Positions 1 through 4,174 of a DNA stretch of 5,743 bases are shown piece by piece. Numbering within the stretch: position 1 is the stretch's first letter; every line of letters begins with the position of its first letter. The notes under the pieces were generated by a model. It had not been told where the DNA came from and made no database searches. It was given only the letters and a program-made list of their open reading frames with translations. Where the stretch lies: NCBI GenBank assembly GCA_039208045.1, contig JBCCRH010000392.1, positions 1 through 5,743 on the forward strand. The letters are read 5' to 3'. The stretch is from JBCCRH01 sp039208045. GTDB taxonomy: Bacteria; Bacteroidota; Bacteroidia; Chitinophagales; Saprospiraceae. A program made the translations under genes and the position numbers.

Positions 1-28
1 CCAGTTAATCGTCAGTATATTTGCCGCC

Positions 29-1642
29 ATGTATAGGTTACTATTTTTTGTCATTGGTCTGGGATTCTTGTTGAGCCAGTGTGCGAATCCGCTGCCTCCG
101 GTAGGAGGAGAAAAGGATGAGCAGCCACCACAAGTAGACACGACGCGGTCGACGCCGAATTTTCAGACAAATTTTGTGAAGCAACGCATTGAGCTCGCTT
201 TTGATGAGTGGGTGGTACTGGAAGATGTGTTTAACCAAGTAGTGGTGAGCCCACCTTTGGAGTATGACTATGATGTGCGCTTACGCGGAAAAAAGCTGCG
301 CTTTGAGTTTGCAGAGGAAGAGGTGCTACGCGAAAATGCCACCTATACGATCAATTTTGGGGAGGCGATTAAAGATTTGACGGAGAAAAATCCGGCGGAT
401 AACCTTCGTTTTGTATTTAGTACGGGGCCGTTCTTGGATTCCTTGGAACTGAGCGGGATATTGGTGGATGCGTTTACGGAAGAGCCCGTGGAAGGCGCGT
501 TGTTTATGCTGTATGAAAACTTGGCGGATACGGTGGTGCGCACGGAGCGGCCATTTTATTTTGCGCGCGCCGATGAAGAGGGGAAGTTTAAGATCGAGAA
601 TATTCGAGCGGGCACGTTTAAGGGTTTTGCATTGGAAGATGTCAATTTCAATTATTTGTTTGACCAGCAGACGGAGCGCATTGGTTTTGCCGATAGCTTG
701 ATTATTCTGGGAGACGGGCGGACACCTGATCAGACCATAAAAATATTTGAGGAAGCGGCGGATTTACGCCTGTTGGATAATGAGCAGCGCTACGGCCTGG
801 TAAAAATGATTTTTAATCAGCCGCCTAAAGATTATCAAATTTCCTATCCCGATCTGGGACAGACGATTGTAGAAGAACTTGATAAAGACACCCTAAAGTT
901 TTGGTACCACCAGCCCGAGGCACTGCCGTGGCGCATTATTGTGCGGAAGGATACGATTCTACAAGATACCATTCAGATAGAAAACGAAGAACGCGATGAA
1001 TTTTTTGCGAAAGCCAACGTCAACCCCCTCAACTTGAAAGGGAAAAAGTCATCGATGGCAGTGAACCCAAGTAAGCCTTTTCCAGTGCTTTTCAACCTCC
1101 CCGTGGATTCGGTTCGATTGGATTCGATCCAAGTCCTCGAAGATACCCTGCTCACGCCTATCCCCTTTACGTTCACCGCCGACTCGCTCAATAGCCGCCG
1201 CTACTTACTGCAAGCCAGCTGGAAAGAAAAGGTGGACTACGAGCTGCAAATTGCACCCAATGCTATTGTCAGTATCTATACCCTGAGCAATCAGGATACC
1301 ATTACGCAAGCCCTAAAAATCGAAGACCGCAAGCGCTTCGGAAACATTGTACTCAACGTAACTGGCTTGAGTGCCGACTCTACTTACGTCCTGCAACTCG
1401 TACAAGAGAAAAACGTACTCCAAGAACTTTCATTGGACAGCCTCACCAGTACCAAGCAGGAATTCAATGCCCTCGCCCCATCTACCTACACCGTACGCAT
1501 CATTACCGATTGGAATGCCAATGGCCGCTGGGATTCGGGAAACTACGATCAGCAGCTACAGCCAGAGCCAGTATTTCGGCGGGAGCTGGATCAGCTGCGG
1601 GCTAATTGGGACTTGGAGGTGGAAGTGAAGGTGTGGGAGTAG
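29..1642 (+). CDS. Ig-like (Big_5/SbsA-type) domain lipoprotein
   Basis: Probable cell-envelope lipoprotein of 537 aa. Its exact role is unknown. Residues 1-17 form a hydrophobic signal peptide with Arg3, followed by Cys18 in the context LLSQC. Gln at -1 is a loose lipobox, but such variants are tolerated in Bacteroidota. The mature start (CANPLPPVGGEKDEQPP) is typical of the Bacteroidota family carrying an SbsA-like Ig domain (Big_5, PF13205), which I place at about residues 36-132, ending in LRFVFSTG. Residues 140-226 resemble a carboxypeptidase-regulatory or prealbumin-like beta-sandwich (LSGILVDAFTEEPVEGA, then a GKFKIENIRAGTF strand pair). The C-terminus has the family's D-x-N-x-NG-x-WD motif near residues 494-502 and a closing NWDLEVEV strand. 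ATG 29 gives a good signal peptide, but the frame stays open to the left edge, so an earlier start cannot be excluded. Length suits the family. It converges on the minus-strand cluster with an 8-bp gap and no obvious terminator between them. Family call is firm; function is not. Confidence 0.88.
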   Translation: MYRLLFFVIGLGFLLSQCANPLPPVGGEKDEQPPQVDTTRSTPNFQTNFVKQRIELAFDEWVVLEDVFNQVVVSPPLEYDYDVRLRGKKLRFEFAEEEVLRENATYTINFGEAIKDLTEKNPADNLRFVFSTGPFLDSLELSGILVDAFTEEPVEGALFMLYENLADTVVRTERPFYFARADEEGKFKIENIRAGTFKGFALEDVNFNYLFDQQTERIGFADSLIILGDGRTPDQTIKIFEEAADLRLLDNEQRYGLVKMIFNQPPKDYQISYPDLGQTIVEELDKDTLKFWYHQPEALPWRIIVRKDTILQDTIQIENEERDEFFAKANVNPLNLKGKKSSMAVNPSKPFPVLFNLPVDSVRLDSIQVLEDTLLTPIPFTFTADSLNSRRYLLQASWKEKVDYELQIAPNAIVSIYTLSNQDTITQALKIEDRKRFGNIVLNVTGLSADSTYVLQLVQEKNVLQELSLDSLTSTKQEFNALAPSTYTVRIITDWNANGRWDSGNYDQQLQPEPVFRRELDQLRANWDLEVEVKVWE

Positions 1643-1650
1643 TGGGGGAG

Positions 1651-1812
1651 CTAGGCTTTTAAGTATTTTTCTAAAAGTGCTTCTTGAAGTACTTCCTCGT
1701 AAGAAATGAATGCTTCGGGCATCTTGACAGAGCCTTTGAGCTCTAATATGAGTTTTCTCAGTGTTGCTTTATGTTTTTCTTCATCAGTGCTAGATGGTAT
1801 CAGTTTGCTCAT
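1651..1812 (-). CDS. small 53-aa protein downstream of toxin, unknown function
   Basis: An uninterrupted 54-codon frame runs from ATG (1812-1810) to TAG (1653-1651). The product begins MSKLIPSSTDEEKHKATL and ends EEVLQEALLEKYLKA. It is charged, with Lys and Glu dominating, and two stretches look helical (residues 10-28 and 38-53). There is no signal peptide or membrane segment. An in-frame TGA lies 13 codons upstream of the ATG, so the start cannot extend far. A purine-rich AGAGAAAGAA lies 6 bases before the start and could serve as a ribosome site. The gene follows the toxin gene on the same strand after a 50-bp gap, which suggests a third gene in the toxin-antitoxin transcript. I do not recognise the family. 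A small antitoxin-like or accessory protein is conceivable, but this is inference from position, size and composition. A chance ORF is possible, although the codon pattern and the plausible protein composition argue against it. Confidence 0.55.
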   Translation of the reverse strand: MSKLIPSSTDEEKHKATLRKLILELKGSVKMPEAFISYEEVLQEALLEKYLKA

Positions 1813-1862
1813 ATGTGGTTCTTTCTCTGTGGAATATAGTGCTTTTCCTCTTCAGACTCGTA

Positions 1863-2186
1863 CTAGGAACGCCTAATATTCCGAGGGTCTGATTTCATTG
1901 GAAAGACTTGTGTAACTATAATATCAGGGTTGTCGAATCGATAAAAAATAATATGAGGAAATTTACGTGCTTGTCCTTTGGGTGCTGTCCTTCTGACTTG
2001 TATGCCTCTCACATCACTATGTCTGTAAGCATGTTGTTCAGGACTTACTTTCAATTTTTCAAGTGTTTCATCTACAGCTTCAAGAAAGGAATCTGCAATA
2101 CTGCTTGGAACATTATCCATATACCATAGCGCTATATCCAAGATGTCTTGCTGCGCATCTGGTAGTAGAATTAGGTTGTGGTTCAT
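1863..2186 (-). CDS. RelE/ParE-family toxin of a type II toxin-antitoxin pair
   Basis: A 107-aa protein with the build of the ParE/RelE toxin superfamily (PF05016). These toxins either cleave ribosome-bound mRNA (RelE) or poison gyrase (ParE), and the sequence alone does not decide which. Visible family features are LLPDAQQDILDIALWY (residues 7-22: first strand, then a helix with WY), a second amphipathic helix (about 30-47, ADSFLEAVDETLEKLK), Pro49, the basic segment R60-R74, the core strand KFPHIIFYRF (75-84), the strand IIVTQVFP (89-96) and Arg102 in the C-terminal DPRNIRR. Length is normal for the family. Its ATG overlaps the antitoxin stop as ATGA (2183-2186), a sign of translational coupling. 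The partner's family normally precedes ParE-like toxins of this type. No frameshift or truncation is seen, so it is probably intact. Confidence 0.87.
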   Translation of the reverse strand: MNHNLILLPDAQQDILDIALWYMDNVPSSIADSFLEAVDETLEKLKVSPEQHAYRHSDVRGIQVRRTAPKGQARKFPHIIFYRFDNPDIIVTQVFPMKSDPRNIRRS

Positions 2187-2416
2187 CTGTGGGCATCCAT
2201 TTGCTTACGCACAAAATCTAAGGCTTCTTTATAAGGAATACCCTCGACCTCCCCTGCATCATAGGCTTGCAGCCGTCGGTTGTTTTCTCTGATAGCATAT
2301 TCTGGAACACCATCTTCTTCCCCGATGAGTTGGGCAATCGATGCAATGAGCGCTAGCTGCTCTGAGCGAGTAAGCTCTTGTGCTTGTTGGAATACGTTTT
2401 CGAAGTTTTTACTCAT
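2183..2416 (-). CDS. antitoxin, addiction-module component family (Unstab_antitox-like)
   Basis: A 77-aa acidic protein, first gene of the minus-strand cluster. Its N-terminal helix (AQELTRSEQLALIASIAQLI, residues 12-31) matches the L-x-x-x-E-(R/Q)-L-x-L pattern of the addiction-module component family (PF09720/TIGR02574). Residues 42-70 carry the other hallmark: a RRLQAYDAGEVEGIPYKEAL segment, equivalent to the family's ERRLxxYxxGExxxxxWEE. The typical Trp is replaced by Tyr62. In this family the N-terminal part dimerises or regulates and the C-terminal tail wraps and blocks the RelE/ParE toxin; no DNA-binding domain is obvious here. The stop codon overlaps the toxin start by 4 bp. ATG 2416 is the only sensible start, and no clear Shine-Dalgarno sequence precedes it. 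Transcription presumably starts within the 191-bp structured region to its right. Confidence 0.82.
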   Translation of the reverse strand: MSKNFENVFQQAQELTRSEQLALIASIAQLIGEEDGVPEYAIRENNRRLQAYDAGEVEGIPYKEALDFVRKQMDAHR

Positions 2417-2439
2417 GGTACAATGATACTAAGAAAAAG

Positions 2440-2491
2440 GGTGGGTGGCAAGCGGACTCTATCAAAAGAAAAATTTCTCCTCCCACCCACC
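2440..2491. repeat. 9-bp inverted repeat in divergent intergenic region
   Basis: GGTGGGTGG at 2440-2448 is perfectly complementary to CCACCCACC at 2483-2491, leaving a 34-nt loop. On the minus strand, in the presumed leader of the antitoxin gene, this would place a 9-bp GC-rich stem about 24 nt before the antitoxin ATG. The right arm is also part of the quadruplex-forming G-tract array, so the two structures would exclude each other. The repeat itself is seen directly; any regulatory role is inference. Confidence 0.5.
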
Positions 2492-2507
2492 AAAACCCAA
2501 CCCACCC
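2482..2507 (-). promoter_or_regulatory. G-quadruplex-forming motif upstream of antitoxin
   Basis: Read on the minus strand, five GGG tracts (2507-2505, 2503-2501, 2498-2496, 2488-2486, 2484-2482) are separated by loops of 1, 2, 7 and 1 nt, and the 7-nt loop contains an extra GG. This meets the usual G3+N1-7 definition of an intramolecular quadruplex with one tract to spare. It lies 66-91 bp upstream of the antitoxin ATG and is G-rich on the coding strand, so it could form in DNA or in the leader RNA. The motif is plain in the sequence; folding and function are not shown. Confidence 0.45.
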
Positions 2508-2527
2508 GCATCTATCAAGTATACAAT

Positions 2528-2549
2528 GCAGCTTCGCTGCTATTTTTTT
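2528..2549 (+). terminator. terminator-like hairpin with T-run
   Basis: GCAGC (2528-2532) and GCTGC (2536-2540) form a 5-bp stem with a TTC loop, followed two bases later by seven T (2543-2549). This is the shape of an intrinsic terminator on the plus strand, although the stem is short. No plus-strand gene ends nearby, the last being at 1642, so its obvious target is missing. It could act in the leader of the TPR gene (start 2608), limit read-through antisense to the toxin-antitoxin genes, or be a small dispersed palindrome. Low certainty for function. Confidence 0.3.
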
Positions 2550-2560
2550 AAAAAGAATAA

Positions 2561-2600
2561 CGTATTTTTAAGTTAAACAGCGAATTTTTTAGTTAAATGG
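2561..2600 (+). repeat. 20-bp tandem duplication before the TPR gene
   Basis: The blocks 2561-2580 and 2581-2600 match at 16 of 20 positions. Each has a CG-x-A start, a T-run and the identical core AGTTAAA (2571-2577 and 2591-2597). The second copy ends 7 bp before the TPR ATG. A spacing of 20 bp is close to two helical turns, so a dimeric regulator could contact both copies on one face, and the BlaI-type repressor of the same cluster is an obvious candidate. The known TACA/TGTA-type BlaI dyad of staphylococci is not present, so that link is speculative. Confidence 0.45.
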
Positions 2601-2607
2601 CTTCTTT

Positions 2608-3789
2608 ATGAGAATATTCCTTTACACCTGTTGCTTTTGGGTAGCCAGTTTTGGTAGCCTCGTGGGGCAAATACCGGATACTACTGGCCAGGCTAAGCGG
2701 CAGGAGCTGTATGCGGAGGCGCTGGAATTAATGGGGCAATATCAGTATGAGGAGGCGCAGAAGCTACTCAGCCAGTGCTATATTGAAAAGTCTAAGAATA
2801 TCGACTTTATACTGAAAGTGGCGTATTGCAATGCGCAGATGGGGCGGTACCCTGATGCGAAGCTGTTTTATGGGGAAGCGCTGAAGGTGGATAGCTTGAA
2901 TACGTTGGCGATTAGTGCGCTGGGGGCCATCTATGAGCAGGAGCTGAACTATCGGAAGTCGTTTTCTTACTATCAGCGATTGATACAGATGGATACGACG
3001 AATGGGTATTTTTTTAAGCGGAATGGCTATCTGGCTCTGCGATTGGGAGATCCGCTAGTGGCTCTGGGGTACTTTCTGCGGGCGTATGAGATCAGCTCTA
3101 ATGATGTGGAAGCGATGCTTCAAATCACGAATATTTTCTTGTCAGTGGGACAGTTGGAGGAAGCGGAGAAGATGGCCAATAAGGTAAACTTCCTCGATCC
3201 GAATAATATTAAGAATCTGCACAATCGAGCGCGGCTGTACCAGAAGCAGAAGGAGTATGAGCAGGTGGCCTCATCGGTGAATCGAGCTATGCAAAATGGC
3301 GATACCACTAATTACTACCAGATGTTGCTGGGGGTGGCCTATGTGGAGTTGGACAGCTTGGATGAAGCCATTTCTACCTTAACTAAGATCATTGAGCGGA
3401 AAAAAGATAATGAATATACGCATCACTACTTGGCGATTGCCTATCGCGATAGGGGAGAAATAGAGGAGAGTATTAAGCACTTTCAGATAGCTATTGAAAA
3501 GGGGGCGTCGCCTAAAATGCATGCTTTTCACGAAGACTTAGCACGGGTGTACGTGGAGCGTAATCAGCACCGCAAAGCCCTTACCCATTTTGCGAAAGCA
3601 TACGAATACAAGGAAGAAGCCAAGTACCTCTTCCAGATGGCCCGAAGCGCCGACCTTTACTATAAAGATAAATCGATTGCTATGCGCCACTACAAAAAGT
3701 ATGTGGCCAGCGGCGACCCGAAATACCGAAGCTACGCACAAGATCGCATTAAACAACTCAAGGAAGTGTTACACTTTCAAAAAGGCTAA
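2608..3789 (+). CDS. exported tetratricopeptide-repeat (TPR) protein
   Basis: A 393-aa protein starting with a signal peptide (MRIFLYTCCFWVASFGSLVG, probable cleavage near residues 20-21), so it probably acts in the periplasm or at the envelope. From about residue 31 to 370 it is an almost continuous array of 34-residue TPR helix pairs. Phased units begin near 31, 64, 98, 132, 166, 200, 235, 269 and 305, with a degenerate last unit near 339. Typical TPR residues are visible in GRYPDAKLFYGEALKVDSLN, QLEEAEKMANKVNFLDPNN and GEIEESIKHFQIAIEKG. There is no catalytic domain, so the likely role is a protein-binding scaffold; the partner is unknown. ATG 2608 gives the signal peptide and has no Shine-Dalgarno sequence. 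The gene ends only 5 bp before the BlaI-type repressor, implying co-transcription with the repressor and protease. Base use shifts from G-rich to C-rich codons near 3540. TPR and export calls are firm; biological role is unknown. Confidence 0.88.
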   Translation: MRIFLYTCCFWVASFGSLVGQIPDTTGQAKRQELYAEALELMGQYQYEEAQKLLSQCYIEKSKNIDFILKVAYCNAQMGRYPDAKLFYGEALKVDSLNTLAISALGAIYEQELNYRKSFSYYQRLIQMDTTNGYFFKRNGYLALRLGDPLVALGYFLRAYEISSNDVEAMLQITNIFLSVGQLEEAEKMANKVNFLDPNNIKNLHNRARLYQKQKEYEQVASSVNRAMQNGDTTNYYQMLLGVAYVELDSLDEAISTLTKIIERKKDNEYTHHYLAIAYRDRGEIEESIKHFQIAIEKGASPKMHAFHEDLARVYVERNQHRKALTHFAKAYEYKEEAKYLFQMARSADLYYKDKSIAMRHYKKYVASGDPKYRSYAQDRIKQLKEVLHFQKG

Positions 3790-3794
3790 CGAAG

Positions 3795-4163
3795 ATGAAC
3801 AAACTGACTAAGGCGGAAGAAGAAATCATGCAGATTATCTGGCAATTGGGGCCGTGTACAGTCGCGGATATTCGCACGCATATCGCTGAGCGGGAGCAGA
3901 CGAAGAAACCGCCACATAGCTCCATTTCTACTATTGTCCGCATTTTGGAGAAAAAGCAATTTTTAGACCACAAGGCCTATGGCCGCACGTACGAATATCA
4001 CCCGATTGTGAGTAAGGAGGACTACAGTCGATTTTCATTGACTCGGCTGCTGTCCGACTACTTTGAGGGGTCGGTGAGTCGTTTGGTTTCCTTTATGGTA
4101 AAAGACCGAGAGCTGAGTGTGCAGGAACTATCCGACTTGGTTGACAAATTAGAAGAAGAATAA
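3795..4163 (+). CDS. blaI: BlaI/MecI/CopY-family transcriptional repressor
   Basis: A 122-aa winged-helix repressor of the BlaI/MecI/CopY family (PF03965). In this family the dimer binds operator DNA and is inactivated, directly or indirectly, by a membrane metalloprotease of the BlaR1/MecR1 type. The start LTKAEEEIMQIIWQLGPCTVADI (residues 4-26) is the classical helix 1-2 signature. The recognition helix lies in HSSISTIVRILEKKQFL (41-57), followed by the wing (GRTYEYHPIV, 63-72). The tail (about 76-122) is the dimerisation helix region. By eye, Ser99-Phe100 aligns with the Asn-Phe scissile bond of Staphylococcus aureus BlaI, so the Asn is changed here. Length is normal for the family. It lies 5 bp after the TPR gene and 11 bp before the M56 protease gene, the standard regulator-sensor order. 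It probably represses its own operon. The symbol marks family membership and does not imply control of a beta-lactamase. Confidence 0.92.
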   Translation: MNKLTKAEEEIMQIIWQLGPCTVADIRTHIAEREQTKKPPHSSISTIVRILEKKQFLDHKAYGRTYEYHPIVSKEDYSRFSLTRLLSDYFEGSVSRLVSFMVKDRELSVQELSDLVDKLEEE

Positions 4164-4174
4164 ACTACGAGCAT

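Noticed and set aside
1..28. End of an upstream gene (TAA at 6-8)
   Set aside because: Too few bases are present to support any coding call, and a stop triplet alone is not evidence.
1656..1695. Possible bidirectional terminator between the convergent genes (CTTTTA/TAAAAG and AAGTGCTT/AAGTACTT inverted repeats)
   Set aside because: The stems are short, AT-rich or contain a G-T pair, have no proper T-run, and lie within the coding part of the small ORF. Coincidence is more likely.
1908..2129. 73-aa plus-strand ORF opposite the toxin
   Set aside because: It lies wholly antisense to a well-supported RelE/ParE-type toxin, its product has no family features, and its composition fits a shadow frame.
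2380..2571. 63-aa plus-strand ORF spanning the antitoxin start and the intergenic region
   Set aside because: The product is biased by the C-rich repeats (many His, Pro and Thr) and resembles no protein. It overlaps the antitoxin start on the other strand and runs through the hairpin and T-run.
2417..2607. CRISPR array or mobile-element end suggested by the many short repeats
   Set aside because: The repeats are two-copy or simple C-tracts with no regular spacers, no transposase is nearby, and no target-site duplication is visible.
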